DNA from: Aliagarivorans taiwanensis DSM 22990
Lineage (GTDB): Bacteria > Pseudomonadota > Gammaproteobacteria > Enterobacterales > Celerinatantimonadaceae
Direction of reading: 5' to 3'
Length of the DNA stretch: 64,000 bases
Assembly: GCF_000429505.1 (NCBI RefSeq)
Contig: NZ_AUBZ01000001.1
Span: 1 to 64,000 of the forward strand
A program made the position numbers and the translations under genes. Below, piece by piece: positions 49,907-58,392 of the stretch. A model generated the notes under the pieces. It had not been told where the DNA came from. It did not search any database and was given only the letters and a program-made list of their open reading frames with translations. The first letter of the stretch is position 1; each line of letters opens with the position of its first letter.

Positions 49907-50830
49907 ATGTATAAGCCCTATGATAAGCAAGCCTCATCGTCTAAAGACTGGTTAGCCGCCTGCCAATGGCTGGAACAACAGGGCGAAGCCTACTGTATCG
50001 CCACCGTGGTCGCCGAGGCAGGTTCACTGCCCCGCGCCAGTGGCGCCAAAATGGTAATCAGCCACCACCACCAGTTCGATACCTTAGGCGGTGGCAACCT
50101 GGAGTATCAGGTTATCGAGAGCGCCCGCGCCGGCCTTGCCAGCGCTGATAAGCAGGTGGCGCTGGAGCGCTACTCATTGGCCGCCGATCTAGGTCAGTGC
50201 TGCGGCGGTGCCACTCAAGTGATGTTTGAGTACCTGAATCTGGATATGCCCAAGGTGGTGGTATTTGGTGCCGGCCACGTGGCACGGGCACTGTGCCCAA
50301 TCCTGCAAGGGCTGAACTGTCATCTGCAGGTTATCGATAACCGCAGCGATTGGCTGGCGCCATTCAGTGAGCAAGGCATAGACACTCAACTATTGGACTC
50401 GGCACAGTCAAACAGTACAGAACACGTTGTTGCAGCGCTCTCTGCAAATAGCCACCTAGTGATTATGACCCAAGACCACGGCTTGGATTTCGATATCGCT
50501 AAAGCAGCCTTGGCCTGTGACTGCTTCCCCTTTGTTGGCCTGATTGGCTCGCGCACCAAGCAGCAACGCTTCGACTACCGTCTGCGCGAGCAGTTAACCA
50601 CGCCTGAGCTGGCAGCAAACTTGGTCTGCCCCATCGGTAAACCGGATATCCGCGGCAAGCTGCCGATGCAGGTCGCGGTATCGATTGCTGCCCAGCTGAT
50701 GGAACGATTTGAACAGCTGGCAGCGCCGTCCGTTGCGGAAAATACCGTTACGGCTAATGAAGAGTGTGCCCGGCAGTGGAAGCGCAGCACCGCGCTATTG
50801 AAGCAACTCTCTAAGGAGGCAAGCGAGTGA
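49907..50830 (+). CDS. xdhC: XdhC molybdenum-cofactor maturation protein
   Basis: This 307-residue XdhC has the N-terminal XdhC/CoxI domain (AGSLPRASGAKMVI, GGGNLEYQVIE, LGQCCGGATQVMFE) and a C-terminal Rossmann domain (VVVFGAGHVARAL, PFVGLIGSRTKQQRF, CPIGKPDIRGKLPMQVAVSIAAQLM). It binds and protects the sulfurated Mo cofactor and delivers it to XdhB. AAGGAG precedes the ATG. The stop overlaps uraD's GTG (GTGA). Confidence 0.95.
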   Translation: MYKPYDKQASSSKDWLAACQWLEQQGEAYCIATVVAEAGSLPRASGAKMVISHHHQFDTLGGGNLEYQVIESARAGLASADKQVALERYSLAADLGQCCGGATQVMFEYLNLDMPKVVVFGAGHVARALCPILQGLNCHLQVIDNRSDWLAPFSEQGIDTQLLDSAQSNSTEHVVAALSANSHLVIMTQDHGLDFDIAKAALACDCFPFVGLIGSRTKQQRFDYRLREQLTTPELAANLVCPIGKPDIRGKLPMQVAVSIAAQLMERFEQLAAPSVAENTVTANEECARQWKRSTALLKQLSKEASE

Positions 50831-51318
50831 GCCCCCATACGCCTTTACATGAGATAGGCCGCCACCAGCTGGCGCAGATCTGCGCTAGCAAGCAATGGCA
50901 AAACCTAGTACTTGCCCAAGGTCCGTTTAACGCGTTTTCCGAATTCACCGAAGCCGTAGATAAGGCTTTTGACAGCCTAAGCGAGCAAGATTGGCTAGAG
51001 GCCTTCGCCGGCCACCCCATGATCGGCGATATCAGCAGCCTGCGCGCCAAGTATGCCCATGGCAAACACCTCAGCGAGGCCGAGCAGAGCCAAGTGAGTG
51101 TGGCCAGCGAACAAACCTTACAAGCGCTGCTAGAGCAGAACCAACGCTACCGCGAGCGCTTCGGCTTTATCTTTATCGTATTTGCCACCGGCAAGTCAGC
51201 CAGCGAGATGCTGGCGCTGCTTGAGGCACGCATCAACAACACCCGCCAACAGGAATTGGCCAACGCCGCTGCCGAGCAGCGCAAAATCAGTTTACTAAGA
51301 ATGGAGGCTTACCGATGA
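50827..51318 (+). CDS. uraD: 2-oxo-4-hydroxy-4-carboxy-5-ureidoimidazoline (OHCU) decarboxylase
   Basis: This 163-residue OHCU decarboxylase carries the family residues in FNAFSEF, AGHPMIGD (His and pocket), SEQ, and RFGFIFIVFATGKSASEMLALLEARINN. It makes S-allantoin from OHCU, the last step of ureide formation here. The start is GTG overlapping the xdhC stop; the end overlaps uraH by ATGA. The tight stack means the enzymes are made in near-equal amounts. Confidence 0.95.
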   Translation: MSPHTPLHEIGRHQLAQICASKQWQNLVLAQGPFNAFSEFTEAVDKAFDSLSEQDWLEAFAGHPMIGDISSLRAKYAHGKHLSEAEQSQVSVASEQTLQALLEQNQRYRERFGFIFIVFATGKSASEMLALLEARINNTRQQELANAAAEQRKISLLRMEAYR

Positions 51319-51689
51319 CTGTAAGCACTGCAACCGACACCAAAACAGTGGACAGCAAAATGCTCAGCAGCAGCCTGAGCTGTCATGTCCTTGATACCAG
51401 CCGCGGCTTACCCGCCGAAGGTATCGTATTGGAGGTTCTGCGCCTCGATGAGCAGCAGCCGTTGGCTGAAGGCCGCACCGACGCCGACGGCCGCTTTCGC
51501 TTTGATGATCTAAGTCTGGATGCCGGCCACTACACCCTGCGCTTTCATACCGCCGACTATTGTCAGCAACAATTTGGCGAGGCCTTTTTCCCGCGAGTAG
51601 ACGTGCATTTCAGCGTCAATGAGCAGCGCCATTATCACCTGCCGTTGCTGCTCTCTCCTTATGCCTACTCCAGCTATCGAGGCAGCTAA
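51315..51689 (+). CDS. uraH: 5-hydroxyisourate hydrolase (transthyretin-like)
   Basis: This 124-residue transthyretin-fold hydrolase has LSCHVLDTSRGLPAEG (active-site His), the GRTDADGRFRFDD turn and the diagnostic C-terminal YRGS. It opens 5-hydroxyisourate to OHCU. An N-terminal stretch of about 15 residues (MTVSTATDTKTVDSK) precedes the domain; GGAGG is nine bases before this ATG, so it is probably real. Not a secreted form: no signal peptide. Confidence 0.96.
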   Translation: MTVSTATDTKTVDSKMLSSSLSCHVLDTSRGLPAEGIVLEVLRLDEQQPLAEGRTDADGRFRFDDLSLDAGHYTLRFHTADYCQQQFGEAFFPRVDVHFSVNEQRHYHLPLLLSPYAYSSYRGS

Positions 51690-51691
51690 CC

Positions 51692-53074
51692 ATGGCAGTA
51701 TCTTCTCACGCGCGACGCGTGCACCGCGGCAGTATCTTGCACTTCCCACGCAGCACCAACGACCCGGCTAACAACCACCAATACTTCGCCGATGGCGTGT
51801 TAGTGGTGGAAAACGGCAAGATTGCCTACCTCGGTGAGGCCGCTGATTTCTTCAGTCTGGCCGATAACCAACGCTTGCTGAATTACGGTGGCGTAGAGCA
51901 GCACAAGGGCTTGATCCTGCCAGGGCTTATCGACAGCCACGTCCACTTCCCACAGATTGAGATGATTGCCAGCTATGGCAAGCAGCTACTGGACTGGCTG
52001 AATGAGTACACCTTCCCCACCGAGGCTCAGTTTGCCAATGCCGCCTATGCCCAGCGCCAGGCCGAGTGGTTCCTCGGCCAGCTCATGGCCCACGGCACCA
52101 CCACCGCTAGCGTGTTTGCCACGGTGCATCCCGTGTCGGTGGATGCCTTTTTTAGCGAGGCTAGCAAACTCAATGCGCGGATGATCTGCGGCAAGGTGTT
52201 GATGGACCGCTTCTGCCCAGACGATCTGCAAGATACCCCCGAGCTGGGCTATCGCCAGTCCAAGGCCTTAATTGAACGCTGGCACGGCAATGGCCGCTCG
52301 CTCTACGCAATCACTCCACGCTTTGCCCCCACCAGCACCCCGCAGCAGTTAGCAAAAGCCGGTCAACTGGCTAATGAGCACCCGGATACCTTTATCCAAA
52401 CCCACTTGAGTGAAAATCTTGGTGAAGTAGCGTGGATTAAAGAGCTCTACCCAGAGCACCCTGATTATCTGGGGGTTTATCAAGCTAACGATCTAGTGCG
52501 TGAACGGGCACTGTTTGGCCATGCGGTTCACTTAGAGGACCGCGAGTATCAGGCGCTGGCAAGCTCTGGTGCCACCATTAGCTTTTGCCCCTCCTCCAAC
52601 CTGTTTTTGGGTAGTGGCTTGTTTGACTATGGCCGCGCCAAAGATGCGGGCATCGCCCTGTCACTGGCCTCAGATGTGGGCGCGGGCACCAGCCTAAGCC
52701 TGTTCGCCAACCAAAGTGATGCCTACAAGATTTGCCAGCTACAGGGGCTAAGCCTCAACCCCTTTGAATCGCTCTACCTATGTACCCAAGGCGCAGCAGT
52801 AGCCATGGGGCTAGAGCAGCAGGTGGGTAACCTGAATGCCGGCAGCGAAGCCGACTTTATCGAACTGGATTTTCGCGCCCACCCGGTTCTGCAACAGCGA
52901 CTTCTGCGCTGCAAGAGCCTGGCAGAACAACTATTCGCTCTCTCCACCCTCGGTGACGACCGCCTTGTCGATAAAACCTATGTCGCCGGAAAACTCGTTT
53001 ATCAAAAAGGAAGTAAAGTATGTGGCCTCAGCTCTACGAATGGATTGCCCTCTTTATCAAGTGGTTCCATATAA
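51692..53074 (+). CDS. guaD: guanine deaminase
   Basis: This 460-residue amidohydrolase has zinc ligands in DSHVHFPQ, a later His in IQTHLSENLGEV, HAVHLED, and the metal Asp in LASDVGAGTSLSLF. It turns guanine into xanthine for XdhAB. The last 18 or so residues (VCGLSSTNGLPSLSSGS) follow the usual C-terminal strand (KLVYQK) and overlap puuD by 55 bases, so the natural stop seems to have been lost. GAGG precedes the ATG. Confidence 0.94.
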   Translation: MAVSSHARRVHRGSILHFPRSTNDPANNHQYFADGVLVVENGKIAYLGEAADFFSLADNQRLLNYGGVEQHKGLILPGLIDSHVHFPQIEMIASYGKQLLDWLNEYTFPTEAQFANAAYAQRQAEWFLGQLMAHGTTTASVFATVHPVSVDAFFSEASKLNARMICGKVLMDRFCPDDLQDTPELGYRQSKALIERWHGNGRSLYAITPRFAPTSTPQQLAKAGQLANEHPDTFIQTHLSENLGEVAWIKELYPEHPDYLGVYQANDLVRERALFGHAVHLEDREYQALASSGATISFCPSSNLFLGSGLFDYGRAKDAGIALSLASDVGAGTSLSLFANQSDAYKICQLQGLSLNPFESLYLCTQGAAVAMGLEQQVGNLNAGSEADFIELDFRAHPVLQQRLLRCKSLAEQLFALSTLGDDRLVDKTYVAGKLVYQKGSKVCGLSSTNGLPSLSSGSI

Positions 53075-54237
53075 CCTGTGGGATCGCCTGGATTGGCGCC
53101 AGTTTCTACTTCACCTGGCTGGATAACAGCCTAAAGACCCCACCAGAGTGGAAGAAGAAAAAAGGCATCAAGGGCGATCTGTGGGCAGTACACGGTGGCG
53201 GCTTCTACGAAGTGGCCAAATACCAAGTCGGCCCCGAACAAATGCCGGAAAAGCTGCACTGGTTTAAGTGGGAGGCCTACGCCACCTGGCTCACCGGCAC
53301 CGCCCTGCTGATCTGGATGTACTACTTTAATGCCCAAGCCTACCTGATTGACCCTCGGGTAATGGAGCTGAGTACCCACCAAGCGGTGCTGTTCGGGATG
53401 GCGGGGATCTTTTTAGGCGTATGTTGTTACGAGGCATTGGTACGCAACCCACTCTCCGCCAAGCCTTGGCTGTTCTTGCTGAGCCTGATCGTGATTGGTG
53501 GTGGTTTCTTTTATCTGTTCAGCTCTATCTACAGCGGCCGGGGCGCGTTTATCCATATGGGCGCCCTAATCAGCTCGATTATGGTGAACAACGTGTGGCA
53601 TAAAATTATCCCCGGGCAACGCAAGATGGTAGCGCAGGTCGCAGCTGGCGAGGATGTGGATCCCGAACCGGGGCTAGAAGGCAAGCGACGCTCGATACAC
53701 AACAACTACTTCACCCTGCCCATCTTGTTTTTGATGATCTCCAATCACTACCCGATCATCTACCAGCACGCCCACAACTGGCTGGTAGGAATGATGGTGA
53801 TGCTGATCAGCGCCTGGGTGCGACACTTCTTCAACCTCAAGCATCAGGGGCAGTTCAAGCCAGAGGTATTGATTAGCGGCTGCGCTGCCATGTTGGTACT
53901 AGCCATCGCGCTTAGCTGGCCGCAGACCCAGCTACAGCCTGTAGCCCATAGTCATGAGCACTCTCAGCCGGCGGCAGAGACGCTCACTCCACAGGCCCAG
54001 CAAGCGCTGGATATTGTGCAAAAGCGCTGCAGCAGCTGCCACAGCCAACAACCCACCGACGAGGTGTTTACTATCGCCCCGGGCGGTGCTGCCTTTGATA
54101 ACTGGCAGGATGTGCAGCGCTGGTCACCGCGTATTATCGCCCGCGCAGTTGACTCGGCAGACATGCCGTTTATGAATAAAACCGAGATGACAGAACAAGA
54201 GCGGGAGACCCTGCGCCAGCTATTGGCCACGCAATAG
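53020..54237 (+). CDS. puuD: membrane urate oxidase PuuD with C-terminal cytochrome c
   Basis: This 405-residue protein has an eight-helix membrane domain (about 1-295: LFIKWFHITCGIAWIGASFYF, GGGFYEVAKYQVGPEQMPEKLHW, NNVWHKIIPGQRKMVAQV, FLMISNHYP) and a c-type cytochrome (about 320-405) with heme site CSSCHS and distal Met in ADMPFMNKTEMT. It oxidises urate to 5-hydroxyisourate and passes electrons to the respiratory chain. AAGGA stands nine bases before its ATG, inside the guaD reading frame. It completes the operon. Confidence 0.95.
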   Translation: MWPQLYEWIALFIKWFHITCGIAWIGASFYFTWLDNSLKTPPEWKKKKGIKGDLWAVHGGGFYEVAKYQVGPEQMPEKLHWFKWEAYATWLTGTALLIWMYYFNAQAYLIDPRVMELSTHQAVLFGMAGIFLGVCCYEALVRNPLSAKPWLFLLSLIVIGGGFFYLFSSIYSGRGAFIHMGALISSIMVNNVWHKIIPGQRKMVAQVAAGEDVDPEPGLEGKRRSIHNNYFTLPILFLMISNHYPIIYQHAHNWLVGMMVMLISAWVRHFFNLKHQGQFKPEVLISGCAAMLVLAIALSWPQTQLQPVAHSHEHSQPAAETLTPQAQQALDIVQKRCSSCHSQQPTDEVFTIAPGGAAFDNWQDVQRWSPRIIARAVDSADMPFMNKTEMTEQERETLRQLLATQ

Positions 54238-54255
54238 CTGACAGCCGTTGCCTAA

Positions 54256-55347
54256 CTATGCTGAACTCACTGCGCACTCAGCACTTTGTTGAGTGCGCTG
54301 CTTGATGGCCCTCTTGGCGCTATCGATGGCCATTCGCACCGCAATCGGTGCCACACTTCCCACCAGCAGATACAACCAGCAGACCTTCGGTGACACCCAA
54401 TGGTGCAGCGCTGAGATATAGCTCATCTGCAACAAGCCCATCGAGGCAAACAGGATGTCCAGCAGCACAAACATCAGCAGGTGCAAGGTCATAATATCTT
54501 TGGAGTAACGCCCTAACAGTTGCAGGCTAGCCTGCGGTTTGGCTTGGCTCAGCAGATAACAAAGGCTTAGCAAGCCAACACTGCCTAGCACCGCGCTAAG
54601 GGTGTGCAGCACAAAACCATCGGGATATTCGCTCCAGGACATGCCAAGCGGCGTTACCCAGCCAAGCGCCACAATGGTGGCCAGCACAATCCAGCAGCTG
54701 GCCATTAGATTAAAGCTGGCCAGCTTGTCCAGCCAAGGCCGCAGTGCATAGCCAAAGGCCATATACATCGAGCCCACCGCCAGTTGCACCAGCACGTTGC
54801 GATACCACAGGCGCTCAGCATGGAAGGCGGGCGCCAGGTATTCGCTCGCCAAATAGGCCAGCACAACTGTCGCTAACAACAGGTAGTAACGGTTGATTCG
54901 TCCCCGGCCGCGACTAACCATGATGCGAAACGCGCCCGAAACCAGCGCATAGCTCACCAAAAACCAGCCAATCATAAATAAGGAGTTAGCGTGGCTATTG
55001 CCGCGCAAAGGCATCGCGAATATATCCCAGCCTTGACCGAGGTAGAGCACAATTCTAGTGTCAAACAGCGAGGTCAGCGCTAAGGTAATCAGGCCTATCA
55101 CCGTGTACCAAACCACATAGTAGAGCGGATAACTACGTAGCCACTTGCGCGCCCAGCGCCGCTCATCGGCATAGGGCCGCAACACTAAGCCGCCGAGAAT
55201 AAAAAACAGCGGCATATGAAATAGATACGGGGTGTACACCGCATCGGCCTGCCAGTTGTAATGGCCGATTACAACCAACAGTATTCCCAGCCCCTTGGCG
55301 TAGTCGATAAACAACGATTGCTGTGGGTTTATTGCGTCTTGCTTCAC
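54256..55347 (-). CDS. acyltransferase 3 family membrane protein
   Basis: This 363-residue polytopic protein of the Acyl_transf_3 family has the start FIDYAKGLGILLVVIGHYNW, where the conserved His is in IGHY, and the FHMPLFFILGGLVLRP motif, followed by about ten TM helices. These enzymes acylate sugars or lipids of the envelope. The start is a GTG (55,345-55,347). The 3' end contains a strong hairpin (54,272-54,298). It is convergent with puuD. Confidence 0.88.
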   Translation of the reverse strand: MKQDAINPQQSLFIDYAKGLGILLVVIGHYNWQADAVYTPYLFHMPLFFILGGLVLRPYADERRWARKWLRSYPLYYVVWYTVIGLITLALTSLFDTRIVLYLGQGWDIFAMPLRGNSHANSLFMIGWFLVSYALVSGAFRIMVSRGRGRINRYYLLLATVVLAYLASEYLAPAFHAERLWYRNVLVQLAVGSMYMAFGYALRPWLDKLASFNLMASCWIVLATIVALGWVTPLGMSWSEYPDGFVLHTLSAVLGSVGLLSLCYLLSQAKPQASLQLLGRYSKDIMTLHLLMFVLLDILFASMGLLQMSYISALHHWVSPKVCWLYLLVGSVAPIAVRMAIDSAKRAIKQRTQQSAECAVSSA

Positions 55348-55465
55348 TGCTATGACAACCTCGAACTGTTCCTAATCAAGTCAGATTACGAAACTACAGC
55401 TCTAACATCAGCAATTGAACTACCAATATGAGACATTGGTTAACCTTTTGGTTGCGTTACGTATT

Positions 55466-56443
55466 CTAAGACGATAATGAGGCTAAGTGTTTAGCCATAA
55501 AACGCCCTGTTTGCTTCAACGCGATTACTGACTCTTCACCATCGGGTATCTGCGCCTGAAAAACGTGCGGCATACCTTCGTAAAGATCGAGCTTTGCCTC
55601 GCAGCCCGCGTCCTCTAGTGCACGATACAAACGAACAAAGTTGCTGAGGAATATCTCTTTGGTACCACCTTGAATAAGGCAAGGAGGGAACCCTTTGGTA
55701 TAGTCGGAATACACCACGGATATGCTTGGGTGAGTCAAAGCGGTCCCGCTTGCATATGCTCTGGCCGCTGGCAGTAGATGTGATTCATAGCGGTAACAGG
55801 TTTCGGCCTCTTTGAGAGTCTGATAAGTATCGCCCGTTTCGCTTAAGTCAGACCAAGGAGACCAAAGCACCACGGCAGCGGGCAAAGCCTCACCCTGGTC
55901 ACGCAGTTGCAGCAAGCTACTTACCATAATCGCGGCCCCAGCAGAGTCTCCAGCTACCGCTATATTGTGTGCCCCATACTGTTTAATTGCCAGCGACACC
56001 ACCGCCTTAACTTGCGCCGTAATCAAGCGCCAATCCCCCTCAGGCGCACAGGTATAATCGACTGAAATCACTTTGCGACGACTAGCAACTGCAACAGGGA
56101 TTGCACTATCAAGTGAAGAATGAGCACTAAACAAAGCAAACGCTCCCCCATGGGCATACACAATGCACTGCTTCGAAGTGGCGCAATTGTCAGCGGAGAT
56201 AAGCAGGCAAGGCACGCCAGCAACCTCTGTATGTTTGATATCTGGCTGATAGCGTTCGACGACAGGTTGCTGGCGCTGACAACCAAACAGCTCAACCTGC
56301 TGCTGCAGTTGTTTCCAACTTTCAATATCGTCCAACGCGGGTTGAGGAGGAATGTCCCCAGTTGCGCAACACCTTCGGAGAAACGTTTTGGCTTCACTTG
56401 ATATTGTACTGGGGATATAAAACCCAGCTGGAGTGAACGACAT
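55466..56443 (-). CDS. alpha/beta hydrolase fold-3 (HSL family) protein
   Basis: This 325-residue hormone-sensitive-lipase-like hydrolase has the oxyanion motif VYAHGGAFALFS (HGGA instead of HGGG), nucleophile elbow AGDSAGAAIMV and histidine in MPHVFQ. The acid position reads GGTKEIFLSN, where the family has Asp, so Glu or another residue must serve. AAGGAAG precedes the ATG. Base composition is a little more AT-rich than the neighbours. Substrate unknown. Confidence 0.82.
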   Translation of the reverse strand: MSFTPAGFYIPSTISSEAKTFLRRCCATGDIPPQPALDDIESWKQLQQQVELFGCQRQQPVVERYQPDIKHTEVAGVPCLLISADNCATSKQCIVYAHGGAFALFSAHSSLDSAIPVAVASRRKVISVDYTCAPEGDWRLITAQVKAVVSLAIKQYGAHNIAVAGDSAGAAIMVSSLLQLRDQGEALPAAVVLWSPWSDLSETGDTYQTLKEAETCYRYESHLLPAARAYASGTALTHPSISVVYSDYTKGFPPCLIQGGTKEIFLSNFVRLYRALEDAGCEAKLDLYEGMPHVFQAQIPDGEESVIALKQTGRFMAKHLASLSS

Positions 56444-56578
56444 AGACTGCTTCCTTAAGCCTCAATGGATCATTGCATTCGCTGGTGAGCCTGCTCATAG
56501 TGTCACTTTCTGAGCGGCCCAAATTGGTGTACCAATTTCCAGATTACACCATATCTTCGATGCAATAAACGCTGCTTG

Positions 56579-57607
56579 TTATCGTCCAACCACCAGCCAC
56601 TGCTGCGATAACCAGTAATAAGGCGAGCCGTTGCGGTGGGGTGCGGTACAGTTCACCCGATGGCGACCATTACCAAGCGCCTCTGGCGGCGTTACGTCAA
56701 AATGTAGCGGCGAGTGCCAGTTAAGCTCCAGCGCCTGACCGTTCAGATAACACTGTAGGTGGGGGTAATGGGCCTCGCTGGAGGGATACAATTCAACGCT
56801 TAGCAGCGGTTGACGCTGCTGCGTAAGCGGATCAGGTAGGGCCGAGTAATCGAGCGCTAGCGGCCTTGCGGTAAACTTAAGGCGCAATGAGCTCACGCTC
56901 GCATAATTGCCCGCCGCATTAAAGCGTGGCAGCGCCTGCCAATCACTCGTTTCTCCAATCGAGCCAGACTGTTGACCAAAGGCGATATAACCCTGCTCGG
57001 CGATCCACGCTTTTAGTTGGTCGTTGTACTCGCCATAGGGATAGGCAAACAGCATCGGCGCACTGCCCAGTTGCTCTTGAATCCGCTGTTGCGCGCCTTC
57101 GACATTCGCTTTGGCTTGTTCAAACCACGCCTCGTTGGTGAAGGCATCGCGCACCATATAGTCGTGGTCCATGGTGTGGTTGGCGATGACCACACCATCA
57201 TCGGCCAGCTCGCGTAGTTGCTCCCAGCTGCAGTAGTTTTGGTAGCCCTTATCGATGGGATCGGTGGCAACAAATACGGTAAAAGGCATGCTGCGGCGCT
57301 TAAGCTCTGGATATGCCCGCTCACACACCGAGACAAAGGCATCATCAAAGGTCAGCGCCACGCTTTTCTCAGGCAAGGCCTGACCCGCTTGCAGCTGCTT
57401 AATGGCATCCGCTAAGTCGAGCACTTGATAGCCCTGCTCTTCAAAATGGTCGAGTTGGGCGATGAAATCGTCCCAGCGGGTCGAGGTGGAGTGTGGTGTG
57501 TGATCATCCACATGATGATAGAGCATCACGTTCAACGAGCTCGCCATTGCCAATGGGGTGAAAGAGGTGCCTAGCAATGCCAAAGCAAGCGTCTTAGTTA
57601 GTTTCAC
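56579..57607 (-). CDS. polysaccharide deacetylase family protein
   Basis: This 342-residue exported protein has a signal peptide ending near PLAMASS and a NodB-type domain: VMLYHHVDDHTPHS, TFDDAFVSVC (catalytic Asp pair) and NHTMDHDYM (metal histidines), then LFAYPYGEYNDQ. About 110 residues of beta-rich C-terminal domain follow. It removes acetyl groups from a polysaccharide. The start is GTG 57,607 with GGAAG upstream. The gene is single and divergent from the barrel protein. Confidence 0.87.
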   Translation of the reverse strand: MKLTKTLALALLGTSFTPLAMASSLNVMLYHHVDDHTPHSTSTRWDDFIAQLDHFEEQGYQVLDLADAIKQLQAGQALPEKSVALTFDDAFVSVCERAYPELKRRSMPFTVFVATDPIDKGYQNYCSWEQLRELADDGVVIANHTMDHDYMVRDAFTNEAWFEQAKANVEGAQQRIQEQLGSAPMLFAYPYGEYNDQLKAWIAEQGYIAFGQQSGSIGETSDWQALPRFNAAGNYASVSSLRLKFTARPLALDYSALPDPLTQQRQPLLSVELYPSSEAHYPHLQCYLNGQALELNWHSPLHFDVTPPEALGNGRHRVNCTAPHRNGSPYYWLSQQWLVVGR

Positions 57608-57770
57608 TATTTATCTTCCGCTTCTACTTATCTGCAGAATTTTACACCAACGAATAAGGCATAAACAGTCTTAGCGACTAGAGCGGCGCACTGGTAAATG
57701 GTATAACTGCGCCGCCTTTAGCAATACTGCAAAGGCTAAAAATGACTAACTGAAAGCGACGATAGTTAAA

Positions 57771-58340
57771 ATGAAAAACCTAATTTGGCTGCTTATGCTG
57801 CCCTTAAGCGTGGCTGCGAATGCCCTTCCTTCATCCAACTCCCCTGCCAGCAAGCCCTTTTACTTGGGAGCGAACTTTGCGTTTGTAGACAGCGATGGCT
57901 CGATCTTCGACGATTCTTACTCGCTATTCGCCGGTTATGACTACCGGATTGACTCAGAATTTGGCTTGTTCATTGAAGCTGAGTACCGCGACTTTGGCAG
58001 CGAAACCTTTCATTGGTTGGGAGCCAGTGGCCGCAGCGAGGCATACTCCTACGGGCTAAACATCAAACCGGTCTATCACTTCGAAATCCAACAGCGCCCG
58101 ATCCATTTCGGCCCGGTGTTTGGTGTTCATCACTACCATGAGAAACGTCGAAGCACCTTTGAAGGCGACAGCCAATACCATAACAACAGCAGTTGGGGCT
58201 TATTGTGGGGCCTGGAGTTCGGGATTACCCTCGCCGAGCGCCTGCAGTTTAACTATGGCTTTAAAAAATCCAAGCCCAAACTTGGCGACGAGCGCCGCCG
58301 CTACGACCAGTATTACTTTGGCTTTAACTTCCTGTTCTGA
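57771..58340 (+). CDS. outer-membrane beta-barrel protein
   Basis: This 189-residue protein has a signal peptide (MKNLIWLLMLPLSVAANA) and eight alternating strands typical of OmpA- or OprF-like barrels, such as FYLGANFAFVD, YSLFAGYDYRI and YSYGLNIKPVYHF. It ends in aromatic phenylalanine (YYFGFNFLF), the BamA recognition signal. No OmpA-like peptidoglycan domain follows. Role unknown. It has its own terminator. Confidence 0.85.
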   Translation: MKNLIWLLMLPLSVAANALPSSNSPASKPFYLGANFAFVDSDGSIFDDSYSLFAGYDYRIDSEFGLFIEAEYRDFGSETFHWLGASGRSEAYSYGLNIKPVYHFEIQQRPIHFGPVFGVHHYHEKRRSTFEGDSQYHNNSSWGLLWGLEFGITLAERLQFNYGFKKSKPKLGDERRRYDQYYFGFNFLF

Positions 58341-58349
58341 GGCTCGCGC

Positions 58350-58376
58350 TAAAAAGGCGGCCTAGGCCGCCTTCAT
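58350..58376. terminator. bidirectional intrinsic terminator
   Basis: The stem AAGGCGGCC-TA-GGCCGCCTT lies between the convergent barrel and dienelactone-hydrolase genes, with an A run on the left for the leftward transcript and a weak T run on the right. Confidence 0.82.
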
Positions 58377-58392
58377 CGTTATGAACCTGGCC

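Noticed and set aside
54272-54298. Nine-pair hairpin GCGCACTCA/TGAGTGCGC as terminator of the purine operon
   Set aside because: No T run on the relevant strand, and it lies inside the coding end of the acyltransferase.
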